The notes beneath the pieces were generated by a model, which was not told the origin of the DNA, ran no database searches, and saw only the letters and a program-made list of their open reading frames with translations. The position numbers and the translations under genes are program-made. Below, one piece after another: positions 6,177 through 12,154 of a DNA stretch of 12,154 nucleotides. Origin of the DNA: Chloroflexota bacterium (GTDB lineage: Bacteria > Chloroflexota > Dehalococcoidia > UBA2247 > RBG-13-53-26); the NCBI GenBank assembly GCA_003650185.1, contig QMOF01000048.1:1-12154 (forward strand), read 5' to 3'. The number at the start of each line of letters is the position of its first letter. Positions within the stretch are counted from its first letter, which is position 1.

Positions 6177-7493
6177 TCAGCCCGAAAGCGGCTTCCTCCT
6201 CAGCAGGAGTGCCGCCCCCAGGGCAACCACTCCGATCATAGCTCCAACTGCAACCCACTGGTAAACGGAGGGCCCCCCGGTGACCACACCCCCTACTTTC
6301 AGCAGCCACATGTCAACGCTGCCGTTTCCGTAAGACTCTGTTACTCCAGCCACCACGTATCCACTGTCCGAGGTCCATTGCACAGCATACCCTATGTCGC
6401 AACGTGACCCCCCAAATGTCCGGCTCCACTGTTCACGGCCTCTCGAATCGGCCTTGACCAACCAGACATCCTCTTCCCCAGCCCCGTATGAGGTGGTGTA
6501 CCCAGCCATGACGTAGCCACCGTCGGGCGTCTGCTGAACGGAGCAGCCTTCCTCCTCATCCGAACCGCCGAAAGCCTCGCCCCACTCCAGGGTGCCGTTT
6601 CCGTCAGTCTTCACCAGCCACATGTCCGTGTTGCCATCACCGGCAGACCGGGTGCCGCCGGCAAACACGTAGCCCCCATCCGAGGTCTGCTGGACAGCAT
6701 TGGCGAAGTCATCCTTCGGCCCACCGAAGGGCCAACTCCACTGCTCATTTCCATCGGCGTCCGTCTTGATCAGCCACGCGTCTGCGCCCCCAGACCCGTA
6801 GGAACTGGTCCTGCCAGCAATGATGTAGCCGCCGTCGGAGGTCTGCCACACAGAGCGTGCGTAGTCAGCCTGCGGGCCGCCGAAGGTCCGGCCCCACACC
6901 TGCCTGCCCCGCGAGTCAGTCTTGATCAGCCATGCATCCTCCTCACCCTCCCCCTCAGAGCGGGTAAACCCAGCCACCACGTATCCGTCATCGGATGTCT
7001 CTTCCACTGAGAACCCCCACTCCGCCTCCGGGCCGCCGAAAGTGCGCGCCCACTCTTTATTCCCGTCGGCGTCGGTCTTCACCAGCCAGACATCAGGCTG
7101 GTCGTCCACGCGCACAAAGCCAGTCAGGATATAGCCACCATCCGAGGTCTGGCGTACAGCGCGGCCCTCAGCCCAGCCGGTCTCCCCGAAAGTCCTCTCC
7201 CACATCTCCTCACCGCGTGCGTCCGTCCTCACTAGCCAGACGGCCCGAAAGTCCTCTGCATAAGAATCTGTGTACCCGGTGACGATGTACCCACCGTCCG
7301 ACGTCTGCTGCACCGAATAGGCCTCGTCCCACTTGGGCCCGCCGAAGGTCGTGCTCCATCGCTCCGTCATCGGCTCCGCAGCCCCAACGTATCCCGGCGG
7401 GAGCCCCAACGCCACCACAATCACAGCCAGAGCAACCGCTATCCCTCTGGCCATGCCTGAGCCACCCACGCTACTCGCCTCCGCACCTATCAT
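6177..7493 (-). CDS. Membrane-anchored seven-repeat predicted beta-propeller
   Basis: 438 residues with an N-terminal signal sequence (GIAVALAVIVVALGLPPGYVGAA). Seven copies of a unit of about 50 residues follow, each with FGG, then QTSDGGY(I/V), AGxT, a Gly-rich turn, DxWL(I/V)KTD, G and a closing W. Unit one starts at STTFGGP and the seventh ends at DMWLLKVGG. Seven such blades fit a closed beta-propeller. The C-terminus is a membrane span (WVAVGAMIGVVALGAALLL) with an RRK tail, so the propeller faces outward. The ATG at 7493 overlaps the upstream stop as ATGA, which suggests coupling. A second ATG at 7454 lies just before the signal core with GGGTGG ahead of it and could be the real start. 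No catalytic motif; a binding or scaffold role is inferred. It ends 25 bases from convergent gene C. Confidence 0.88.
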   Translation of the reverse strand: MIGAEASSVGGSGMARGIAVALAVIVVALGLPPGYVGAAEPMTERWSTTFGGPKWDEAYSVQQTSDGGYIVTGYTDSYAEDFRAVWLVRTDARGEEMWERTFGETGWAEGRAVRQTSDGGYILTGFVRVDDQPDVWLVKTDADGNKEWARTFGGPEAEWGFSVEETSDDGYVVAGFTRSEGEGEEDAWLIKTDSRGRQVWGRTFGGPQADYARSVWQTSDGGYIIAGRTSSYGSGGADAWLIKTDADGNEQWSWPFGGPKDDFANAVQQTSDGGYVFAGGTRSAGDGNTDMWLVKTDGNGTLEWGEAFGGSDEEEGCSVQQTPDGGYVMAGYTTSYGAGEEDVWLVKADSRGREQWSRTFGGSRCDIGYAVQWTSDSGYVVAGVTESYGNGSVDMWLLKVGGVVTGGPSVYQWVAVGAMIGVVALGAALLLRRKPLSG

Positions 7494-8932
7494 TCATTAG
7501 GACAGTAAAGGTAATCAACCTTCTGGTACTCGTCTCTCCCGTGGTTGTTGTAGTAGACGGAAGCCAGACCCGGATCGGCCTTGGCAATGGTGTCGTAGTC
7601 CCACGGCGGCGGAGTGCATTCAGGGCACCAGTGCCCCACCTTGTGAAGTAGGGGTGTCGCCTCCCATTCGTGCCCGAAAGCGCAGCGCCACTTGAGCTTT
7701 GTCTTGCCGTCGCCGACATCCGTCGACAGGCACTCTCCACCTCGAGACCGCGCCAGTTGCCTCATGTCCTCTATCGTGTCCCCCGGCGGCGGAGAAATCA
7801 CCGTCGCCTGTCCGGTCTCTGGGTAATTAGCCGCAACCACGTCATCCCACCTGTCCGGGATGTTCTCCCACGCCTCGCGGCTGCCAAAGAAGGCCTTGAT
7901 CTTCTCTTCCTCGTTGTTCTTTATCCACTTCAGAGGGTCGGCCATCCTTTTCATGAACGCCCTGACAATGAACGCAGGCGCCATCCTGGCGCCGAGCTTC
8001 AGGTACCACGGTATGGCCGCCTCCACCTCCCTGTAGTGGTCTTCAACCGATTGTCGCCAGTGGCCCAGGTAGTCATTTAGAACATAGCTGTCCTCATACC
8101 AGCCGCAGTGGAAATTCCTGAGGGCAAACCAGTTGGGCCGCATCGCCTTTCTGTAGTCCCCCAGACCAAAAAGCTGAAACATGCGCTCTATGTAATCGCG
8201 AAACACGACACGACAGGATGGGCCGCCTCCGATGTTGTACACGCGACCGTAGAAATCATCAGGGGCCTCCAGGGTCTGGACCAGTGCATACCCTGAATCT
8301 TCGCTGGTTACGAGCTCAATGTGGGTATTGAGCGGCTGATGGAACATGATGGGGTCCATGAGAGACAACGCGTTGGGGATGGCGATGTACGTCTGGCGCA
8401 GCACGGCCCAGTACTTCAGGCCGGACTCGATGACCGCCCTCTCGGCGGCCATCTTGGTGGTAGCATAGAAGTCGCCCACGCTTGGTTTGAGCGGGTCGCC
8501 CACCTTGAGCATGTGAATGGGTGGCAGACGGTCCCCGTACATCGCCACTGATGCCACGCTGACCAGACGCACGTGATCACCATTGTCCGGCTGCTGCTTG
8601 ATGGCCGCTATGATGTTCTGAGTACCGCCCAAGTTGATTCGCCTGCATTCCGGTGGGTTCCGGTCCGCCGCCGGCGCAATGAAAGCGGCCGGATGGAGCA
8701 CGTGATCCACCCCGTCGACGGCCTTCAGTACATCCTCAGGGTTGCGCAGGTCGCCCCAGACGATCCGGACCCCTTCCTGGCCCTGGTACTTGCGAAAGAG
8801 CTTCTTGTTCCGGCTGGAGGGCCTCAGCAGGAGTACAACATCGTACTTGTCGCGCCTTCTCAGCAGTTCCTTGAATGCTTCACCGCCCATGGACCCAGAT
8901 GCGCCAGTCAGAAGAACCTTTTTCTTCGCCAC
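7490..8932 (-). CDS. NAD-dependent epimerase/dehydratase (extended SDR) with C-terminal zinc-finger tail
   Basis: 480 residues from a GTG at 8932, with GGGGG about five bases upstream. An earlier GTG at 8938 and a far upstream ATG at 9079 are alternatives; the latter precedes non-conserved sequence and overlaps the divergent promoter region. The Rossmann motif TGASGSMGG (residues 9-17), GDLRNPEDV (about 60-68), the serine region LVSVASVAMYGD and the catalytic YATTK (Y156, K160) are all present, so it should be active on a nucleotide sugar or similar substrate. After the SDR body (about 1-340) comes a linker, then a treble-clef-like module with C401, C417, H421, C436 and C439 (KLKWRCAFGHEW ... 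HWCPEC), resembling DUF4379-type probable zinc ribbons. It is followed by WDYDTIAKADPG and a last CPNE. The first gene of an operon with the propeller. Substrate unknown. Confidence 0.9.
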   Translation of the reverse strand: MAKKKVLLTGASGSMGGEAFKELLRRRDKYDVVLLLRPSSRNKKLFRKYQGQEGVRIVWGDLRNPEDVLKAVDGVDHVLHPAAFIAPAADRNPPECRRINLGGTQNIIAAIKQQPDNGDHVRLVSVASVAMYGDRLPPIHMLKVGDPLKPSVGDFYATTKMAAERAVIESGLKYWAVLRQTYIAIPNALSLMDPIMFHQPLNTHIELVTSEDSGYALVQTLEAPDDFYGRVYNIGGGPSCRVVFRDYIERMFQLFGLGDYRKAMRPNWFALRNFHCGWYEDSYVLNDYLGHWRQSVEDHYREVEAAIPWYLKLGARMAPAFIVRAFMKRMADPLKWIKNNEEEKIKAFFGSREAWENIPDRWDDVVAANYPETGQATVISPPPGDTIEDMRQLARSRGGECLSTDVGDGKTKLKWRCAFGHEWEATPLLHKVGHWCPECTPPPWDYDTIAKADPGLASVYYNNHGRDEYQKVDYLYCPNE

Positions 8933-8975
8933 GTTCACCCCCGTGTTTTGCCTTCCACAAGGCCCTACAGGCGAG

Positions 8976-8981
8976 ATTATA
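8976..8981 (-). promoter_or_regulatory. Candidate -10 for the epimerase/propeller operon
   Basis: On the minus strand this reads TATAAT, a perfect -10 consensus, 44 bases before the GTG start. I find no good -35 at 16-18 bases, so the site may be weak or need an activator. It lies back to back with the promoter at 9062-9089. Confidence 0.4.
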
Positions 8982-9061
8982 CAACGTCTCCTTGCCCGAA
9001 AGCCATGTCCACCTGCGCTGGCAGCGCCACAAGTCCTCAGACTGGCTACGGCGAGTACTGC

Positions 9062-9089
9062 TTGCCGCGGCCGTGACATTTCCTATAAT
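9062..9089 (+). promoter_or_regulatory. Promoter of the corrinoid protein/methyltransferase operon
   Basis: TTGCCG (9062-9067; four of six -35 bases), a 16-base spacer and a perfect TATAAT (9084-9089). Transcription would begin near 9096, giving a leader of only about 20 bases that carries the AAGGAG site at 9106-9111. So short a leader leaves no room for a cobalamin riboswitch. Confidence 0.6.
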
Positions 9090-9117
9090 ATTGGCAATGT
9101 TTGGCAAGGAGAGTCGG

Positions 9118-9765
9118 ATGAACTCAGACGAACAGCTTGGCACACTGAAGGAAAGCCTGCTCGGACTGGACATGGAAAGCGCAGTCGAAGCCGCCAGGTC
9201 GCTAGCCGACGGGGGCGGCCAAGCAGCCGTCCAGGACGCCGTGAGTGCCGTTTCTGAGGCGCTGGGTGTAGTGGGAAAGCGGTTCCAGGATGGGGAATGG
9301 TTCCTTACCGAGTTGGTGTACGCCGGCGAGATAGCCAAGGAAGTGATGGGGCTTCTGACGCCCCTGCTGGAAGCCGGAGCGGCCGAGGCTGCGGGGACAG
9401 TGGTGGTGGGTACGGTGGCGGGTGACCTGCATGACCTGGGCAAGAACATCTTCGTAAGCTACGCCAGGGGCGCGGGATTCAAGGTAGTCGACCTCGGTGT
9501 CGACGTACCGGTGGACAGGTTCGTCGACGCTGCTAGGGAGAGCAGCGCCCTGGCCCTGGGCATGTCATGCCTCCTCACCTCTACGGAAGGAGAAATAGGC
9601 AAGGTCATCGCGGAGCTAGAAAGGCAAGGTCTCAGAGAGAGCGTCAAGGTCATTGTCGGCGGGGCAGCCCTCACCGAGCAGTTTGCCAGGCACGTGGGGG
9701 CGGACGCCTTCGCCCCCGACGCCATCACCGGCCTGGACACCGTCAAGAAGTGGAGCGCCTCCTGA
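9118..9765 (+). CDS. Corrinoid (B12-binding) protein of a methyltransferase system, MtaC/MtbC-like
   Basis: 215 residues, normal for this family. The ATG at 9118 is set by AAGGAG six bases upstream. Residues about 1-90 form the helical cap domain (DGEWFLTELVYAGEIAKEVM). Residues about 92-215 form the B12-binding Rossmann domain with the base-off/His-on motif DLHDLG (103-108, axial ligand H105), then GFKVVDLGVDVP, LGMSCLLTST and the glycine pair in VIVGGAAL. The protein carries the methyl group on cobalt between a donor-specific methyltransferase and a second transferase in the cytoplasm. The downstream UroD-family gene overlaps it as TGATG, so the two are almost surely made together. The methyl donor cannot be told from this protein. 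All key residues are present. Confidence 0.93.
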   Translation: MNSDEQLGTLKESLLGLDMESAVEAARSLADGGGQAAVQDAVSAVSEALGVVGKRFQDGEWFLTELVYAGEIAKEVMGLLTPLLEAGAAEAAGTVVVGTVAGDLHDLGKNIFVSYARGAGFKVVDLGVDVPVDRFVDAARESSALALGMSCLLTSTEGEIGKVIAELERQGLRESVKVIVGGAALTEQFARHVGADAFAPDAITGLDTVKKWSAS

Positions 9766-10934
9766 TGGACTTCAAGGAACGTATCCTCACCGCCATGGAG
9801 CACCAGGAACCGGACCGGGTGCCGGTCATGGGCCTGGTAATGGACCCGGCCACCAGCAACCAGGTACTGGGCAAGCAGCCCGCCGATATCGGCGGGCTGC
9901 TCAACGACCCCAGCATGAGGGGCCAGGTGAAGGACATCATCAACCTGTCCTGGAACGATATCATGTACAGCAACTTCGCCGATGCCCTGGAAGCCTCCAT
10001 CAAGCTGGGCTTCGATGCCAACTGGACAGTGTACACCTCGATGGAGGTGGTCGAGGACCCGCAGTGCAAGACAGGCCTGGCCTGGCACGACGCCTTCGGC
10101 CGCCTCTGGGAGATGACCACCGACGACAAAGGGAATATGCTCCTCAATTATATCTGCGGGCTTCTGACCACCGAAGACAAGTGGGAGGCATGGGTAGAAA
10201 ACAAGAGACCCTCGTTTGACATGATGATACAGAACGTGGCCGGGTACCACCGGAAGCTGGTGGACAACTACGGCGACCGCATCTACCCCATCGGCTATGC
10301 CGCACCGGGCATCTTCGAGAACTCGTGGCAGCCCATCGGTTTCGTGAACTTCAGCCGCTTCGTCTACCAGAAGCCCAACTTTGTGGAGCGGGTTATTGCT
10401 TTCCACACCGACCTCTATCTCCGCTACCTGGACGCAGTGATGCAGTCCGGGGTGGAGGTGGTGATGGGAGGGGACGACCTGGGGCAGAAGACCGGCCCAA
10501 TGATGCGGCCCGAACTGATCGAGAAGCTTCTCGGCGAGAGCTACCGTCGCGTTTCAGAGACGGTGCACAAGAAGGGCAGGAAGCTGGTCTGGCATTCCTG
10601 CGGCAACATCTACTCACTGCTGGAGAAGTTTGTCGAGTGGGGCTTCGACGGCATCATAACCATGGAGCCTACCGCGGGCATGGAGCTGGGCAGAGTGAGG
10701 GAGCAGGTGGGGCACAAGCTGGTGCTGGTGGGCAACCTGGACGTCTCCTACTTGCTGGTCAGGGGCAGCCGCGAGGAGGTGGAGGCAGCGGTCAAGAAAG
10801 CCATAAGGGACGCCGCCAGAGGCGGCGGGTATATCCTATCGGCGTCGCACTCCCACTCCTCGGTGGACCCGAAACGGTTGGAATGGATGGTTGACGCGGC
10901 GCACAGGTACGGGAAGTACCCGATCAGTATCTAA
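9765..10934 (+). CDS. UroD-family (MtaA/CmuA-like) cobalamin-dependent methyltransferase
   Basis: 389 residues. The ATG at 9765 shares its A with the corrinoid gene's TGA; GGAG at 9752-9755 precedes it. It starts with the family opening FKERILTAMEHQEPDRVPV. Further marks are VVMGGDDLGQKTGPMMRP (232-249) in the barrel, WHSCGN (276-281) with the zinc pair H277 and C279, the FDGIITMEP strand, VGNLD, and GGGYILSASHSHS near the end. In MtaA-type enzymes a third zinc ligand, cysteine, lies about 75-80 residues after the HxC pair. Here that region holds serines and H362/H364 and no cysteine. It probably moves a methyl group to or from the neighbouring corrinoid protein, from an unknown O-, N- or S-methyl donor or to a thiol. 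True uroporphyrinogen decarboxylase is unlikely given the HxC motif and partner gene. Confidence 0.92.
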   Translation: MDFKERILTAMEHQEPDRVPVMGLVMDPATSNQVLGKQPADIGGLLNDPSMRGQVKDIINLSWNDIMYSNFADALEASIKLGFDANWTVYTSMEVVEDPQCKTGLAWHDAFGRLWEMTTDDKGNMLLNYICGLLTTEDKWEAWVENKRPSFDMMIQNVAGYHRKLVDNYGDRIYPIGYAAPGIFENSWQPIGFVNFSRFVYQKPNFVERVIAFHTDLYLRYLDAVMQSGVEVVMGGDDLGQKTGPMMRPELIEKLLGESYRRVSETVHKKGRKLVWHSCGNIYSLLEKFVEWGFDGIITMEPTAGMELGRVREQVGHKLVLVGNLDVSYLLVRGSREEVEAAVKKAIRDAARGGGYILSASHSHSSVDPKRLEWMVDAAHRYGKYPISI

Positions 10935-11026
10935 GGGGGGCATACTCCACCCGGCGCACGCGCCCTCAGCTTCGCGTCCCGCGGTACAGACCTTCTTCAG
11001 CAGCAAGCCGCCTCGTGCGGTGTGTA

Positions 11027-11100
11027 GACAGACATTCAGGTCTGTCCCCCCTCGACAGGGCTTCAGCCCTGTCCCTACATGTAGAGGAGCCTTTTCAGGC
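11027..11100. repeat. REP-like hairpin series (copy 2) between convergent genes
   Basis: Three hairpins in 74 bases: GACAGAC-ATTCAG-GTCTGTC (11027-11046), GACAGGGCT-TC-AGCCCTGTC (11054-11073) and GCCT-TTTC-AGGC (11089-11100). The last and its TGTAG flank resemble the site near 422-444. They fill the 203-base gap between the convergent methyltransferase and EthD-like genes and may also work as a two-way terminator. The rest of the gap (10935-11026 and 11101-11137) shows nothing recognisable. Confidence 0.5.
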
Positions 11101-11137
11101 ATGGTGGGGAGACTCGGACGAGCGGAGATTCACTCTC

Positions 11138-11479
11138 CTAGGTGACCTTCTCCTCCATGAGCACCGCGATGGTCTTGCTGGTGTCCATGAAGGTCTCCTC
11201 CGTGTCGAATATGACCTTGCCCTGGTCCGACATGGCGAACTCCGCGAACGCCTTGAACGCCTCTTTGCTCTCGTACCAGACCTCGGTGATACAGTCAAAC
11301 TCCAGCTCTTCCATGCCTGGTGGGGCCATCAGCTTCGTCCTGACGTAGTTCCTGGCGTACTTCTTGATGCCAGGGCAGTGCTTCAGCATTAGCGGCGCCA
11401 TCACCTCCTCATACTGCCTGATGAACTCCTCTCGTGAAAGACCCGGCTTCCTCTTGACCAGCACCATCTCCTTGACCAT
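11138..11479 (-). CDS. EthD-like dimeric alpha/beta-barrel protein
   Basis: 113 residues from the ATG at 11479, chosen because GGAGG stands seven bases ahead. An upstream in-frame ATG at 11590 adds 37 residues that resemble no family. The opening KEMVLVKRKPGLSREEF, then the Y-EEVMAPL helix, HCPGIKKYARNYV, and the strand FDCITEVWYESKEAFKAF are the usual order of the EthD group of the dimeric ferredoxin-like barrel superfamily. Members are small cytoplasmic proteins, some tied to monooxygenase or ring-compound pathways, most of unknown task. It stands alone, convergent with the methyltransferase operon and divergent from the small gene at 11774. An extended -10 precedes it. The family assignment is by eye and function stays open. 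Confidence 0.82.
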   Translation of the reverse strand: MVKEMVLVKRKPGLSREEFIRQYEEVMAPLMLKHCPGIKKYARNYVRTKLMAPPGMEELEFDCITEVWYESKEAFKAFAEFAMSDQGKVIFDTEETFMDTSKTIAVLMEEKVT

Positions 11480-11551
11480 TCGTCTACCTCCGGTGAGCTT
11501 GTCGCTGCAGTTGCAATGCCACGCCTGCCTGCGCTGACGCCATCGGCCGCA

Positions 11552-11557
11552 ATTGTA
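11552..11557 (-). promoter_or_regulatory. Extended -10 candidate for the EthD-like gene
   Basis: On the minus strand TGC-TACAAT: an extended -10 with five of six bases, 72 bases before the ATG at 11479. The -35 region is poor, as is common with extended -10 promoters. Confidence 0.4.
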
Positions 11558-11773
11558 GCACGCCACGTCCCACGGGGGCATGGCGCACACCGGTGCAAAG
11601 ACCTGTCGCGACGCTGGCAGGTTGGTCGTTTGCAGTTTCCGCCTGCCCAGGATAACATTTCACTACAGACCATGGTATGATTGTATCGCGGGTGGAAGGA
11701 CTCCCTGCCGGACGGTTACTCGTCCAGCACAGGAAGGCAAGATCCAACCGGAACCCGCAGGGAGGCTTTCGCC

Positions 11774-11992
11774 GTGTCGTGCTACTTTCGTCATTTGAAG
11801 GAAATATTCGCCGAGGCGGGTATCGAGGTCAACTCGTCCAACAGGAGGCGACTCGACCGGGTCATTCACCAGATGTTTGGCATTGGCTACCCGGACTGCT
11901 CTACCACGTGGAGAAGGCTGAGACAGGAGATCTTGACCGACCCTCACAAGCGCCGGGGCTTCGTGAGCAAGCTGAAGAGCGCCATTCGTTGA
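11774..11992 (+). CDS. Small conserved-looking cytoplasmic protein, 72 residues
   Basis: Starts with GTG at 11774, eight bases after GGAGG (11761-11765). An in-frame ATG at 11681 has no ribosome site and leads into low-quality sequence. The product is basic and helical, opening with SCYFRHLKEIFAEAGIEV, then NRRRLDRVIHQMFGI, a central CSTTWRRLRQEIL and a lysine/arginine-rich end. The CYFRHLK...IFxEAGIEV pattern followed by an IHQ...W..LKQE block feels like a small uncharacterised family I have met in anaerobic bacteria; I cannot name it and have no search to cite. There is no membrane segment or signal. A nucleic-acid-binding or regulatory role would fit the charge but is a guess. Neighbours give no functional link. 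Confidence 0.7.
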   Translation: MSCYFRHLKEIFAEAGIEVNSSNRRRLDRVIHQMFGIGYPDCSTTWRRLRQEILTDPHKRRGFVSKLKSAIR

Positions 11993-12108
11993 AGCAACCG
12001 GTTCACCCTCGAGCGCAGCGGACAGCGTGACGGCGGGGCGGCCTGATGGTTCACTCACCCGTGCAACTAGCCCACGCACACCCGGCCACCGCCCCAAGGG
12101 GAGAGGCA

Positions 12109-12154
12109 ATGTGGCTACGAAGAATGCTGGAGAGACGCAAGACTGAAAAGATGC
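12109..12154 (+). CDS. Possible start of a gene cut by the window edge
   Basis: GGGGAG at 12098-12103 stands five bases before an ATG at 12109, and the frame stays open to the end, giving MWLRRMLERRKTEKM. A second in-frame ATG lies at 12124. Too short to assign a family. The ribosome site is the only support. Confidence 0.4.
   Translation, partial: MWLRRMLERRKTEKM

Noticed and set aside
9090..9117. Cobalamin riboswitch before the corrinoid/methyltransferase operon
   Set aside because: The predicted leader is only about 20 bases, and no B12-box sequence is seen.
1..12154. CRISPR arrays, transposases, integrases, tRNA or rRNA genes
   Set aside because: No regularly spaced long repeats, no recombinase motifs and no conserved RNA gene sequence were found on either strand.

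Overview
The window is GC-rich bacterial DNA, most likely from an uncultured anaerobic Chloroflexota of the Dehalococcoidia type. That placement is inferred from gene content, not from a marker gene. The evidence is an oxygen-sensitive acyl-CoA dehydratase-type activator with a ferredoxin, a corrinoid protein with a UroD-type methyltransferase, and exported proteins that resemble archaeal envelope proteins. The last point fits a lineage whose known cultured members lack peptidoglycan and carry an S-layer-like envelope. Perfect TATAAT boxes and clear Shine-Dalgarno sites argue for a bacterium rather than an archaeon. No rRNA, tRNA, CRISPR array, transposase or phage gene was seen.

Layout. (1) 1-700: the broken 3' end of a short-chain dehydrogenase on the minus strand, then non-coding DNA with a REP-like hairpin pair. 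(2) 701-1763: a two-gene unit, a BcrAD/HgdC-family ATPase activator and an overlapping ferredoxin that starts with TTG. (3) 1764-2258: a long leader with a possible terminator, a PHO-box-like direct repeat with a -10 element, and several hairpins. (4) 2259-6151: three exported-protein genes on the plus strand. The outer two (A and C) are paralogues, each 395 residues from its chosen start. The middle one (B) has a PGF-pre-PGF-like domain and a C-terminal membrane anchor. (5) 6177-8932, minus strand: an NAD-dependent epimerase fused to a zinc-finger tail, then, overlapping by ATGA, a membrane-anchored seven-repeat predicted beta-propeller. (6) 9118-10934, plus strand: a corrinoid protein and a UroD-family methyltransferase overlapping by TGATG, divergent from the epimerase with a promoter-like element facing each way. 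(7) 10935-12154: REP-like hairpins, an EthD-like protein (minus), a 72-residue conserved-looking small protein (plus), and possibly the first codons of another gene at the edge.

How the parts may work together. A, B and C look like a cell-surface module: soluble or peripheral beta-rich paralogues either side of an anchored partner. The next operon adds another anchored surface protein and a sugar-nucleotide-type epimerase, so much of 2.2-8.9 kb may serve the envelope. The corrinoid/UroD pair would move a methyl group from an unknown donor. The activator/ferredoxin pair has no dehydratase or reductase subunits beside it, so its partner is elsewhere in the genome, or it serves another low-potential enzyme such as a corrinoid protein.
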